From Dyella_B humi (GTDB lineage: Bacteria; Pseudomonadota; Gammaproteobacteria; Xanthomonadales; Rhodanobacteraceae), in assembly GCF_044904605.1 (NCBI RefSeq), contig NZ_JADIKI010000021.1:62001-126000 (forward strand): a stretch of DNA of 64,000 nt, in the 5' to 3' direction. Within the stretch, counting starts at the first letter, position 1. Each line of letters begins with the position of its first letter. Shown here one piece after another: positions 14,554 through 27,300 of this stretch. Made by a program: the position numbers and the translations under genes. The notes below the pieces were generated by a model. That model did not search any database. It saw nothing but the letters and a program-made list of their open reading frames with translations, and had not been told where the DNA came from.

Positions 14554-15957
14554 CTACGTGCTTCGGCTTTCGGCGTACGTCAGCACGATGCCATTCTGAC
14601 GTTTCTTCACCGCGGAAAAAATGCGCAAGAAATAAAGCACGCCAATGACCGCCTCGAACGTCGAACCGATCACCCAGCAAGTCGGAAGGATATTCGGGTT
14701 TCCAACATGCGCGGTTGTAATCGCGTAGATCGTCGGAATGCTGATGAACCACATCATCACCAATCGCGTGACGAACAGGAACCGGGTCAAGCCAAAGCTC
14801 TCCAGTACCGCGGCGCCGGTCATGGAGAAGGCAAATGCCAGCGAATAGACCCACAACACACGTGCGGTCGCAATGGACGCCCGTTGAATTTCCGGCGGCT
14901 TGTCCGCCAGTCCAAAGGGACTCAACAGTGGTCCCGGCGTCGCTATCTGGAAAAACGAGATGATGACGATGTACGTCAGCTCGATCACCAGGGTCACCAG
15001 AAGAATTCTCGGGATCTGCGCAAAATTGTTCTCGCCGATCGCATTTCCGCACAATACGCTGCACCCGATACCCAAGCCGAGAACCGGGATGATGCCCATA
15101 TAGTTCACGGTCAAATTGATGTTATTGGCCGCCAGCGCGATCGAACCCAATCCGGCAATCACCCAGATAAACGCCGCGTTGCCGAAATTGTCGATGCCCG
15201 CCGAGGCTCCCAGAATGAAGCCTTTCTTCAAGCGCTGCAGCACGTCGGCCAACATGGAACCCTTGCGCTTGAATACCAAAGCCCTGAGGTTGCCCCAGAC
15301 CTCACCGGGCATGCAGAACAAATAACAGGCCATCACCGACAGCGACCCCGCCAATGTTCCCATCGCGGAGCCGCGCATGCCAAGTTCAGGCAAGCCGAAC
15401 TTGCCGAATACCAATCCGATGGTCATCACGACTCCCACCGCTTGGCCGATCAGCCCAGCAGTCAAGGTGATACGTGTCCTGCCGATCCCGTTGAAATAGG
15501 AAGAAAGCGACATGTTGAACGTCATCGCACCGCCAAAATAGGCGGACCAATACAAAAATTGCGATTCCAGTTTCGTAATGTCGGGCGGCCTGTTGCTCAA
15601 AAAGGGAATCTGCTCGATGAGCGGCGCCATCAGCACAAGCGTCACGGCGAACACGGCACCGATCAGGATGCCGATGGCACCCTGGTAGGCCGCCTCTTTC
15701 TTCCCCGATCGCCCGAACGCCTGCGCGACGCACGACCTGGAAAATCCCACCACTGCAGCAAAGAAACCTACGATTGCCGTTGCGGTATAGATGGCCGGCC
15801 CGGAAGCCGTCAAGGTGTCATTCGAATATCTCGCCAGGCAGATTCGATCGACGAACATCGCCAGCAAGCTGCCGACCATCGATCCCATCAACGGGAGTGA
15901 GACGTTCAAGACCCGTTTGGCGAGTCCAAAATCAAAACCTGCGTGGATCGGTTTCAA
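14554..15957 (-). CDS. MATE-family multidrug/metabolite efflux protein
   Basis: About 467 residues, mostly hydrophobic, with roughly twelve membrane segments in two homologous halves. The first half contains LNVSLPLMGSMVGSLLAMFVDRI and the second a similar arrangement, as in DinF/NorM-like cation-coupled exporters. The frame is open back to a GTG at 16041, but that would overlap the P450 gene and has no ribosome site; a TTG at 15957 preceded by AAGGGG gives a product starting just before the conserved region and is preferred. Its place between the P450 and editing genes suggests that it exports the product and may confer self-resistance. That role is inferred from context. Confidence 0.88.
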   Translation of the reverse strand: MKPIHAGFDFGLAKRVLNVSLPLMGSMVGSLLAMFVDRICLARYSNDTLTASGPAIYTATAIVGFFAAVVGFSRSCVAQAFGRSGKKEAAYQGAIGILIGAVFAVTLVLMAPLIEQIPFLSNRPPDITKLESQFLYWSAYFGGAMTFNMSLSSYFNGIGRTRITLTAGLIGQAVGVVMTIGLVFGKFGLPELGMRGSAMGTLAGSLSVMACYLFCMPGEVWGNLRALVFKRKGSMLADVLQRLKKGFILGASAGIDNFGNAAFIWVIAGLGSIALAANNINLTVNYMGIIPVLGLGIGCSVLCGNAIGENNFAQIPRILLVTLVIELTYIVIISFFQIATPGPLLSPFGLADKPPEIQRASIATARVLWVYSLAFAFSMTGAAVLESFGLTRFLFVTRLVMMWFISIPTIYAITTAHVGNPNILPTCWVIGSTFEAVIGVLYFLRIFSAVKKRQNGIVLTYAESRST

Positions 15958-16006
15958 GCTGATGCCCCTTGAGGTGCGATGCCATGGTCCCGCCTGATGC
16001 CTACCG

Positions 16007-17467
16007 TCAACTACGAAGCTTGAGTCGCACCGGCACCGCACTCGGGCTCATGAAGAAATTCATGATCTGTTGAATCGGCGGTGCATGGGTGTCGAATTCC
16101 AGTTCAAAGTTGTGCATGACCATCGAGATCACCAATTTGATTTCGGTCAGCGCAAGGAAGCGGCCGGGACACAGACGCGGGCCGTCACCGAATGGAATCA
16201 GCTTCCGTGCCGGATCGTCTTCCTTCTGTGGTTTCTGGTCGAATATCCAGCGCTCCGGCAGGAACGCATCATTTTGCGGAAACTGGGCTTCGTCCAACCC
16301 TTCGCCTGCGGTGGAGACCATGATCGCCGTATTCTTCGGGACAAAGGTGTCGGCAACGACACAATCGGCATTGCTGACGATGCCGATAAAGGGCGCGACG
16401 GTTCTCAATCGCTGGGTTTCATTGTGAGCAGCGTCGAGGTAAGGAAACTGCTTCATCATTTCCCAGTCGTGCGCCAATTCGGCGTCATCAAGCACTGCAT
16501 CGGCTTCGGCGGCTAGCGCGGACGCGGCGTCAGGATTCTGCGCCAGCAAATTGATCATCCACGCCATGGTATTGGCCGTCGTGTCCTCACCGCCGATCAC
16601 GCTCAGGATGGCATTGTTGATGAGGTCCTGATCGGTGAAACCCGATTCGGGATCGTCGCTGGCAGCGATCATGGCCTCCAGCATGGTGGTCGGCTTTTGC
16701 CGTAGATGTGGCTGCTGCTCCATGCGCGCGCGCGTGTTCCGGATGAACCCGGCGACCGTCTGTTCAATATTGGCTGCGGACTTGTCGGCCTCCCGATCCG
16801 CCGGCAACTTGAAATGACGCCAATAAGGAAACAGTGCAAAAGCGCGGGCGCCAAGGCGCTGAAACATATTGTCGACATCGCGCTGCAGCTGACTGCCGTC
16901 ATGGTTGACCACGTCAAGGTCATGCCCCATCGCGATGCCCACGGTGACATCGAGCGCAAAGGCTTTCAGGTCTCGACGCAAGTCGACGGGCCTGCCTTCC
17001 GCTAACGCAGTTTTCCAGCGTCGAAGCATGCGTTCGGCCATAAATGACATCTTGGGAAAGAAATTCCGTATCACCTCGGCATTGAGTCCACCCATGACAA
17101 GCTTGCGCTGCTTGCGCCAATCATCGCCCTCCGCGATAAAGACACCGCTGATGTTCAGCTCGTTCATGATCGTCTTGAGTCCGCCGACTCGTCTGAACTG
17201 TTCAGGACGTTCACGCAATAGCGCGCCAGCGGTCGCGCGATCCGAGACGACCACCACCGAGCCGCCCGGCACTGTCAATCGAAAAATCGGCCTGAATTCA
17301 CGGACCCATTTGGCCAAACTCAGGTGCCATTGGCGCCCACTCATCTGTAGCGCGTTACCCAGGAAAGGCAGGCCCTTGGGGCCTGATAGATCCGCAATCG
17401 TGCGCGAATATTTAAGCTCGCCGAGATTTTCCGCGCTCAATTCAGAGGCTTCGGTAGTCGAATTCAT
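16007..17467 (-). CDS. Cytochrome P450 monooxygenase
   Basis: 486 residues from the ATG at 17467, which has AGGAAA nine bases upstream; a GTG 39 bases further out is less likely. The I-helix motif GGEDTTANTM, the K-helix ETQR (ExxR), the PERW region and the heme-binding loop FGDGPRLCPGR with its proximal Cys are all present, so the enzyme should be active. No N-terminal membrane anchor is seen, so it is probably soluble and needs ferredoxin or flavodoxin partners encoded elsewhere. It starts 64 bases after the synthase stop and is in the same operon. The likely role is hydroxylation or another oxidation of the polyketide-peptide, on the carrier or after release; site and substrate are unknown. 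Confidence 0.92.
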   Translation of the reverse strand: MNSTTEASELSAENLGELKYSRTIADLSGPKGLPFLGNALQMSGRQWHLSLAKWVREFRPIFRLTVPGGSVVVVSDRATAGALLRERPEQFRRVGGLKTIMNELNISGVFIAEGDDWRKQRKLVMGGLNAEVIRNFFPKMSFMAERMLRRWKTALAEGRPVDLRRDLKAFALDVTVGIAMGHDLDVVNHDGSQLQRDVDNMFQRLGARAFALFPYWRHFKLPADREADKSAANIEQTVAGFIRNTRARMEQQPHLRQKPTTMLEAMIAASDDPESGFTDQDLINNAILSVIGGEDTTANTMAWMINLLAQNPDAASALAAEADAVLDDAELAHDWEMMKQFPYLDAAHNETQRLRTVAPFIGIVSNADCVVADTFVPKNTAIMVSTAGEGLDEAQFPQNDAFLPERWIFDQKPQKEDDPARKLIPFGDGPRLCPGRFLALTEIKLVISMVMHNFELEFDTHAPPIQQIMNFFMSPSAVPVRLKLRS

Positions 17468-17531
17468 GATGGCTTTCCTGAGTGCATGTGTGAAATAACG
17501 GGTCACTTTTCATCGCAGATACATACGCCAC

Positions 17532-18395
17532 TTATGCAAACGACAATTCGCTGCTGGGAGAATGGCTTCTGATCCTGCGCGAGATTTCACGCGCCAATTT
17601 TTCAATGTGCGGCGGCTTCACGATCGACAGATGGCTGCCACCGATCCTTGACACTTCAAGACGATCTCCCAACAGATCGCGCCAACCGAAAGTCAGGTCC
17701 TCACCCTCGTTACGGTCGGCGGCAAAGAACGTCACAGTCACCTTTGTGGGCGGAGTCTCATACTCGACGGCGGCCTTGGCGCCCGCCCGATAGACCGCCA
17801 ACGTTCGCTTCAGAAACGCCATATCGAGATGGGCCGGAAGCAGTGCTTCGCGTTGGCACACGGCGACCATGGCGTCGACATCTTTGCTCTCCATCAGTGC
17901 CATCAGCTCATCGTAGGCAGGATGCTGCCGCGCATCGGCGACATCCGGATTCAGATCGACGATCCAATTCAGCAAGGCGCTGCATTCGTCGAATTCGAGC
18001 GTATTTTCTAAACGTCGTTGAGCCCGCTGGAATGGACTGCTGCCCGTATCGATCATCCCCACGAATCGCACGGCTTCACCGGCCATAAGCAATTGATGGG
18101 CGATTTCATAGGCGATCATGCCGCCCAGCGACCAGCCCGCAATCATGTAGGGGCCGGACGCCTGGACTTGCCGCATGGCCTTCACGTAGACAGCTGCCGA
18201 GTCGTGGATGCTTGTGTGCGGCATCTCACCCACGGCAATGCCGCTGGCTGCCAAGGCGTAAACAGGTTGATTGGCATCCAGATATCGCGCCAGGTCAACG
18301 GCATACTGAACCTCCCCGCCGATGGGGTGAATGAGGAACAGTGGCGTCAAGTTGCCATGCGGGCGAATGGGAACAAGGTTCGATGGCAAAAGGGG
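17532..18395 (-). other. Terminal thioesterase domain of the synthase
   Basis: About the last 288 residues. LFLIHPIGGEVQYA is the oxyanion region, GWSLGGMIAYE carries the nucleophilic Ser, MIDTGSS may hold the Asp and GGSHLSIVKPPH the His. It releases the finished chain by hydrolysis or cyclisation; the sequence does not decide which. Confidence 0.9.
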
Positions 18396-21300
18396 GCTCG
18401 CTGGCAATGGCGGCAGCGCGCTGATACCGATATCGGCATGGGCCAGCTTCGGCATCAATGCTGAAATCGTGGGTGCCTCGAACAAAGCGCGCAACGGCAG
18501 ATCGACATGCAGCGCACGCTTTATCCGCGACACCATCTGCGTGGCCAACAACGACTGCCCTCCCAACGCGAAGAAATCATCGAAGACACCGACCTTGTCG
18601 ACACCCAGAACATCAGCCCAGATGTCCGCGATGATCTGCTCGGTCGGTGTGCGCGGTGCCACATACGCGGCATCGCTTTGCGTCGGGTCCGGTGCCGGTA
18701 GCGCCTTGCGATCCACCTTGCCGTTCACCGTCAACGGCAGGGCTTTCAGCACTACATAGGCGGTCGGCACCATGTATTCCGGCAGCCGCTGTACCAGGCC
18801 GGTACGACAGGCTGTCACCAACGCAGTCTCCTCTTGCTCACCATCCTGCATCGGCACTACGTATGCCACCAACCGCTTCTCGCCCGGCACGTCTTCGCGC
18901 AGCGTCACCGCCGCGGCCTGCACATCGGCCAGCCCCGACAACTGCTGCTCAATCTCGCCGAGCTCGATGCGGAAGCCGCGCAGCTTCACTTGCTCGTCCC
19001 GGCGTCCCAGGAATTCCAGTTCACCATCCGCCCGATAACGCACCAGGTCACCCGTGCGATATAAGCGCGCTCCCGCTTGGCTGGCGAACGGATCGACCAC
19101 GAAACGCTCCCCGGTCAGCTCTGCGCGCCCCAGGTAACCCAGCGTCACGCACTCACCCCCGATGTACAGCTCACCCACGCTGCCCATCGGCTGCAACTGC
19201 ATGCCCTCGCCGAGCACATACAACTGGGTGTTGCCGATCGCGCGACCGATCGGTGCCGCCACGCCGTCCAGCATGTCCAGTACTGCCGCATCCGACAGCC
19301 GCCACACGCTGCAACCCACGGTCGCCTCGGTCGGGCCATACTCGTTCACGAAGGTTGCCGCCGGCAGCAGCTCACCTTTCCAGCGGCGTAATGTCGCCAG
19401 GCTGAGCTGCTCGCCGCCCACGACGATGCAGTGCGCCGCTTCGCTCTCCACACTGGTTTCATCCACCGCTGCAGCTTCGTCCAGATAGGACAGTGCCTCC
19501 AGGTGCGCCGGTGTGATCTTGAACAGCCACGGTGCTCCCGGTGCGAACAATCTTGCCGACAGCTGCGGCAACGTCCGTTCGTCATCCGCCAGCAACACCA
19601 CCGGTTTGCCCACCAGCAACGGCGGCAGCACGGTCGTTACCGTCGCATCGAATCCCAGCGGTGAACTCACGACCGAGCCGACGATGTCGTCGCGCAGGTA
19701 TTCATGCACGGCATGCCATACGTAGTTCAGCAGTGACTTATGCGCCACCATCACGCCCTTCGGCTTGCCCGTCGAACCCGAGGTATAAATCACGTAGGCC
19801 ATGTTGCCTGGCTGCGTGTGGTTCTCAAGGTCATCGTCCGCATAACCACGCAACACGTCGGCGTCGCTGTCCAGGCAGAACACGTGCACACCCGGCAATG
19901 CTGGCATGCGATCCCGCACATGTTGCTGCGTCACGACTACGGCCGGCTTAGCGTCGGTCAGGATCGTACCCAGTCGTTCCTGAGGATAGGCCGGATCGAG
20001 CGGCACATAACCGCCACCCGCTTTCAGAACGCCGTACAGCCCCACGATCATGTCGATCGAGCGTTCGACGCACAGGCCGACCAGCGTATCCGGCCCAACG
20101 CCAAGCGTGCGCAAGTGGCGCGCCAGACGGTTGGCGTGTGCATTGAGTTGCGCATAGCTCAATGACACGTCTTCGTAGATCACTGCCACGTGGTCGGGTG
20201 TGCGTGCAACTTGCGCTTCGAACCATTGATGCAGCGTCTGCCGCTCACTCGGATAGACTGCGGCGGTATCGTTGAAGGTATGCAGCAGTTGATGACGTTC
20301 GGCTTCGCTCAGCATCACCAGCTTGCCGACAGCACAGCGGGGATTGGCTGCGATCGCTTGCAGCAAGCGGACGAAATGATCCGCCATGCGTTCAATCGTG
20401 CGCCGCTCGAACAGGTCGGTACTGTATTCAAAGTGGCCCTTCATGCCTTCCTTGCCTTCCACCAAGCTCAACGTCAGGTCGAACTTAGCGGTGACACTGT
20501 CGTGGTCGAGCAGATTCATCGACAGGCCCGGCAACGTCAGTTCACCCATCGGCGCGTTCTGCAACACCAGCATCACTTGGAACAACGGCGTATAGCTGGT
20601 ATGCCGCTCCGGCTGCAGCATTTCGACCAGTTGCTCGAATGGCACGTCCTGATGGGCATACGCATCCAGCGTGTGCTGACGCACTTGCTGCAGTAGCGTG
20701 TGGAAATCCTGTGTAAGGTCGACCTGGGTGCGCAGTACAAGGGTGTTGACGAAGAAGCCGATCAGGTCTTCGATGTCGCCGTTGTTGCGGTTGGCAATCG
20801 GGGTGCCGATGCAGATGTCGCTTTGCCCGGCGTAACGTGCCAGCAAGACGTTGAAGGCAGCGGACAACGTCATGAACAAGCTGCTTTGCGTTTTCCTGCT
20901 CAAGGCTTTCAGCTTGTCGCCCAGTTCCGCCGGTATGACAAACAGCAGCGAGGCACCCCGTTGACTCTGCACGGACGGGCGTGGCCGATCCGTGGGGAGC
21001 GTCAACAATGACGGACTGCCCGCCAATTGATTCTTCCAATAATCCAGTTGTTTCGCCAGGACCTCGCCGCTCAGCCACTGCCGTTGCCAGTTGGCAAAAT
21101 CGACATAGCGCATCGGCAATGCCGGTAGCGACAACGGCAAGCCAAGCGCATGGCTCGCGTAAAACGCGGCGACCTCCCGCATCAGGATGCCCATGGACCA
21201 GCCATCGGACACGATGTGATGCATGGTCAGCAGCAACAGATATTCCTGGCTCTCCAACTGCACCAGGCTGCCGCGGATCAAAGGTCCGGTCTGCAGGTCG

Positions 21301-24300
21301 AAGGGCGTGCGTGTTTCATCGCGGATCAGCCATTCCGCCCTCGCTTTGCGCTCGTGCTGCGCCAGATGACGCAAATCATGAAAGGCGAGTGTCCATTCCA
21401 ACCGCGGCCGGATTCGCTGCGCCGGCGCCCCATCCACCGTTTCAAAGTACGCTCGCAGCGCATCGTGTCGACATACCACGTCATCGAGGGAACGTTCCAG
21501 CGCTTCGCGATGGAGCTCGCCTTTCAATCGCACCGCTATCGGCATGTTGTAGGCCGCACTCCGGCTTTCGAATTGATCCAGCAGCCACAGCCGCTGCTGC
21601 GCAAACGACAATGGAAACGCCTCGCTCGGTTCGACGAGTGTTTGCGGTTCGTCTATGAATTCCATGCTTGCCGGGGCGATGTGATTGACCATCTCGATCA
21701 GCGTCGGCGCATCAAAAATGGCACGCACCGACAGAGGGGCCCGGAAGACTGCGGCGATCCGCGACACCAGTTGCGTCGCCAGCAGCGAATGGCCACCTAG
21801 TTCGAAGAAATTGTCGTGAATACCGACCTTGTCGAGCTTGAGCACATCCATCCAGATCGCCGCCATGCGTTGTTCGTCTGGCGTACGCGGCGCGATATAC
21901 GCCACATCGTTGCGCGTCATGTCGGGCGCCGGCAATGCCTTGCGGTCGATCTTGCCGTTCGAGGTCAGCGGCATGCGGTCGAGCGTGACGAAATAGCTTG
22001 GCACCATGTAGTCGGGTAGCTTCTGCGACAGTATCGAGCGCAGCTGCGTTTCGTCCGGCAACGCTTGTCCGTCGCGCGGCACGAGGTAGGCGACGAGCCG
22101 CTTGTCGCCGACATGATCTTCCCGTGTCAGCACCACCACTTCACCGGCCAATGTCTGCAGCGCCGATTCGATTTCACCCAGTTCGATGCGCAAGCCGCGT
22201 ATCTTCACCTGATGGTCGCTGCGGCCCAGGTATTCGATCGTGCCGTCCGGCAGATAGCGCGCCACGTCACCCGACAAGTACATGCGTGCACCGGGCGTGG
22301 CACTGAACGGATTGGGGATGAAGGCCTGTGCGGTGAGATCCGGGCGATTGACGTAACCGCGCGCCAGGCCGATACCTGCGATGTACAGATGACCGGCCAC
22401 GCCCACCGGCACCGGATTGAGCGCCTCGTCCAGAATATGGATCTGAATGTTCGCAATCGGACGTCCGATCGGCACGCAGCTCAGCGCGCTGTCCTTGCGA
22501 CACGTCCACGCCGTGACGTCGACCGACGCCTCGGTTGGGCCGTATAGATTATGCAGTGCGACGTGGTTCCATTTCGCAAAGAAGCGCTGCTGCAGATCCA
22601 GCGGCAAGGCCTGTCCGCTGCACATCACCTGACGCAGGGAACGTCCGCATTCGCCGGCTTCGTTGATGAACACCTCCAGCATTGGCGGTACGAAATGCAG
22701 CGTCGTGATGCTTTGGGCATCGATCAGCTCGGCCAGATAGGTCACATCCTGATGACCACCGGGTCTGGCCACTACTAGTGTCGCCCCTTCGATCAAGGGC
22801 CAGAAGAACTCCCATACCGACACGTCGAAGCTGTAGGGCGTCTTCTGCAGCACGCGGTCCGCCGCGGTCAGCGGGTACGCCTCCTGCATCCACTGCAAGC
22901 GGTTCACAATGCCCTGCTGATCGATGCCAACGCCCTTGGGCTTGCCGGTCGAACCGGAGGTGTAGATCACATAGGCCAAGTTGTTAGGCTGGACGTGATG
23001 TTCAAGATCGGTCGTTGCGTACTGCACCAGCACTGATGCGTCGTCATCCAGTGCAAACACCGACACGCCGGATACATCAGGCACCCGCTCGCGCACATGC
23101 TGCTGGGTCAGCACCACGGCTAGTCTTGCGTCTTCCACGATGGTGGCCAGGCGATCTGGCGGATAGCTCGGTTCCAGCGGCACGTAGGCGCCACCCGCCT
23201 TCAGGATGCCGTACAAGCCGACCATCATGCCCAACGAACGTTCGACGCACAGGCCCACCAGTGAATCCGGCCCCACGCCCAGGCTGCGCAGATGCCGCGC
23301 CAGGCGATTAGCCCGCGCGTTGAGTTGCGCATAGCTCAACGACACACCCTCGTAGATCACCGCCACGTGGTCGGGTGTGCGAGCGACTTGCGCTTCGAAC
23401 AGCTGCTGCAGGGTGTGCATACCAGGCTGCACATTCGGATACAGCTTCGCTGTGTCGTTGAAGGTATGCAGCAATTGATGACGCTCGGCATCGCCCAGCA
23501 TCGGCAATTCGCCGACAGCACGATGAGGATGGGCCACGATCGCCTGCAGCAAGCGGGTGAAGTGATCCGCCATGCGTTCGATCGTGCGCCGCTCGAAGAG
23601 GTCGGCACGGTATTCCAAATAGCCCTGCAGGCCATCCTTGCCTTCCGTCAGACTCAGCGTGAGATCGAACTTGGCGGTCACGCTTTCGTTCTCCAGCACG
23701 TGCATGGCCAGACCCGGCAACGCCAAGGTGTCGATCGGGGTGTTCTGCAGCACCAGCATCACCTGGAACAACGGCGTGTAGCTGGCATGCCGTTCCGGCT
23801 GCAACGCCTCGACCAGTTGTTCGAACGGCACGTCCTGGTGCGCATACGCATCCAGCGTGTGCTGTCGTACTTGTTCAAGCAATGTGTGGAAATCGGCGGC
23901 CAGATCGACCTGGGTGCGCAACACCAGGGTGTTGACGAAGAAGCCGATCAGGTCTTCGATTTCGCGACGATTGCGATTGGCGATCGGCGTACCGATGCAG
24001 ATGTCGTTCTGTCCGGCGTAGCGTGCCAACAGAACGTTGAACGCCGCACACAGCGTCATGAACAGCGTGCTTTGCGTCGGCTTACTCAATGCCTGCAGTT
24101 CGGCCACCAATGCGGCCGGGAGCGCGAACGGCACACTGGCACCGTCGTGCCCCAATCGCGCGGGTCGCGGTCGGTCGGTAGGCAGCGTCAGCAAGCTCGG
24201 GCTGTCGGCCAGTTGCTGCCTCCAGTAACTCAGCTGCCGCTCCAGCACGTCGCCGCTCAACCACTGCCGTTGCCAGTGCGCGAAGTCCGCGTATTGAATC

Positions 24301-27300
24301 GGCAATTCGGGCAGTGGCGACGGCAGGCCCTCAATGAAGGCCCGATACAGGGCAGCGACTTCCCGCACCACCACGCCCATCGACCAGCCGTCCGATACGA
24401 TGTGATGGATCGTCAGCAGCAGGATGTGCTCTTGCTCGGCTAGCCGAATCAGGCGGAAGCGGATCAACGGACCGGCCGCCAGGTCGAAAGGCTGGCTCGC
24501 CTCCTGCTGCATGCGCAAGCCAGCGCGTGTCTCGCGTTCCGCAGCTGGTAGGTCGCTCAGATCGACGATCTCCAATGTCAGCGGCGACGCCGGCGCAATG
24601 CGTTGTACGGGTTCCTCGCCAGCCATCACGAACGAGGTGCGCAGCGCTTCATGGCGACGCACGATTTCGTTGAGTGTGTGCGCCAGTGCATCGACGTCCA
24701 GATGGCCTGTCAAACGAACGACCACCGGAATGTTGTAGACCGCACGTTGGGGTTCATATTGATCGAGGAACCACAGCCGCTGCTGTGCGAACGACAGTGG
24801 CAACGCCTGTTCCCGCCCAATGCGTTGGATCGGCGCGGCGTCCGGCTTGAGTTCGCTCTGCGCGGCCAACACAACGAGTTCTGCCAGCATCGGCGCTTCG
24901 AACACTGCACGCAGCGGCAGGTCGACGTCGAACGCCGCACAGATCCGCGAGTGCAGTTGCGTCGCCAGCAGCGAATGACCGCCCAGCTCGAAGAAGTTGT
25001 CGTAGATGCCGACCTTCTCCCGCTTCAACACCTCCATCCAGATGCCAGCCATCTTCTGTTCGTCTGCATTACGCGGTGCGATGTAGCCGGCATCGCTGCG
25101 TGTCATGTCGGGCACCGGCAACGCCTTGCGGTCGACCTTGCCGTTCGGCGTCAAAGGCATGCGATCCAGTGTGACGAAACTGGCTGGCACCATGTATTCC
25201 GGCAGATCCCGCAATAGCGCGGCGCGAAGTTGCGTCACATCAGGGATGCCCTGCCCGCCATGTGGTACGAGGTAAGCCACCAGGCGCTTGTCGCCCGGAT
25301 CATCTTCCCGTGCCAGCACCACGGTTTCGCGGATGTGCGACAGCGCCTGCAGCCTTGCCTCGATTTCGCCCAGTTCGATGCGGAAGCCGCGGATCTTCAC
25401 CTGGAAGTCGTTGCGGCTCAGGAATTCGATGCTGCCGTCGGGCAGATAGCGACCTAGGTCGCCGGTCTTGTACAGGCGCGCGTCGGCGTGACCCGCAGGT
25501 GCGAAGGGATCGGCAATGAATCGCTCCTGCGTCAGTGCCGGCAGATTGAGATAACCGAGCGCGACACCGGCACCGCCGATGTAGAGCTCTCCGGCCACAC
25601 CGATCGGAACAGGTTGCAGATATCGATCCAACAAATAAATGCAGGTACGCCCGATCGGACGGCCAATCGGAATGCTGCGACCTGGCGCTACCTGCGTAAT
25701 GTCATGGGTGGCGGCGAAGGTGGTGGTTTCGGTCGGTCCATAGCCGTTGATCAGCCGCTTCGGCGGATGGTTCTGCAACACCTGTCGGATGATGTGCGGA
25801 TCAAGCACGTCGCCGCCCACGATCAAGGCACGCAGTCGAGTCATCGCGCTGCCTAGCGCCTGCGCGTACTGATTGAACAGTCCCACCGTCATCCACATGC
25901 ACGTAACGTGTTGCGCATGGATGAGTGACGCCAGCCTGGCCGATGCCATCAGGTCATCCTGATTGACGATGACGATGGCCGCGCCGGTTTGCAGCGGCAC
26001 CCAGATTTCCAGTGTGCTTGCATCGAAGGCGGGATTAGCGGCACAGGCGAACCGATCGCCGGGCTGCAGATCGAGGTAGCCATTGTCGATGGCGAGACGC
26101 TCGATCGCGCGATGGGGAATCTGCACGCCCTTGGGCTGCCCGGTCGAGCCCGAGGTGTACATGATGTAGGCGCAGGCAGCACCGTCGATTGTGGTGGTCA
26201 GGTTGTGTTCGGGCTGTTGCGCAAGTTCGCTCCAGGTATCTGCCTGATCAAGCTCCACCCTTCCAAAGAGATCCGGCGCGTCGATGCTGCTCCACGTAAT
26301 GAGGCATCGTGCGTCACTGTCTTCGAGCATGTGCGTCTGGCGATCGATCGGAAGCACGGCATCGAGCGGCACGTAGGCAGCGCCGGCCTTGACGACGGCG
26401 AGCTCGGCAACGATCAGGTCCATGCTGCGCGGCAAAGCGATGGCGACGGCATCGCCGTTTTGGATGCCGCGCGTGCGCAGCACATGCGCCAATTGGTTGG
26501 CTCGCCGATTGAGCTGTGCGTAGCTGTAGTGCTGCTTGCCATCGACGATGGCCAAGGCATCGGGGTGCTGCTGTGCTAATTGCTCGAAGCGCTGATGAAT
26601 GCACAGCGCTGCCGACTTGGATGTCTCGGATGGATAAACGGAGGCTATGTCGTTGAACGCATAGAGCAGCTGGTAGCGCTCGGCTTCGCCCAGCATCGGC
26701 AATTCGCCGACGGCATGATGAGGATGGACCACAATCGCCTGCAGCAAGCGGATGAAATGATCCGCCATGCGTTCGATCGTGCGCCGCTCGAACAGGTCGG
26801 TGCGGTATTCGAAATAGCCTTGCAAGCCGTCCTTGCCTTCCGTCAAATGGAGTGTGAGATCGAATTTGGCGGTGACGCTTTCGTTCTCCAGCACATTCAT
26901 GGCCAGACCCGGCAACGCCAAGTCATCCATTGGCGTGTTTTGCAGCACCAGCATCACCTGGAACAACGGTGTGTAGCTGGTATGACGCTCCGGCTGCAGC
27001 ACTTCGACCAGTTGTTCGAACGGCACATCCTGGTGTGCATACGCATCCAAGGTGTGCTGTCGCACTTGCCGCAGCAGTGCGTTGAAATCGCACGCCAGGT
27101 CCACCTGGGTGCGTAGTACCAGGGTATTGACGAAGAAGCCGATCAGGCTCTCGATTTCGCTGCGATTGCGATTGGCGATCGGTGTGCCGATGCAGATGTC
27201 GCTCTGTCCAGCGTAGCGCGCCAGCAGCACGTTGAAGGCGGCGCATAAGGTCATGAACAGCGTGCTTTGCGTCGGCTTGCCCAGCACCTGCAGCTCAGCC

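Noticed and set aside
14500..15900. Long open frame (over 450 codons) on the plus strand
   Set aside because: It is antisense to the MATE exporter gene and its translation is His/Arg/Gln-rich with no domain signal; a codon-bias shadow.
23292..24443. Plus-strand open frame of 383 codons inside the NRPS part
   Set aside because: Similar antisense frames recur opposite every C domain, as expected from the duplicated sense sequence; not a gene.
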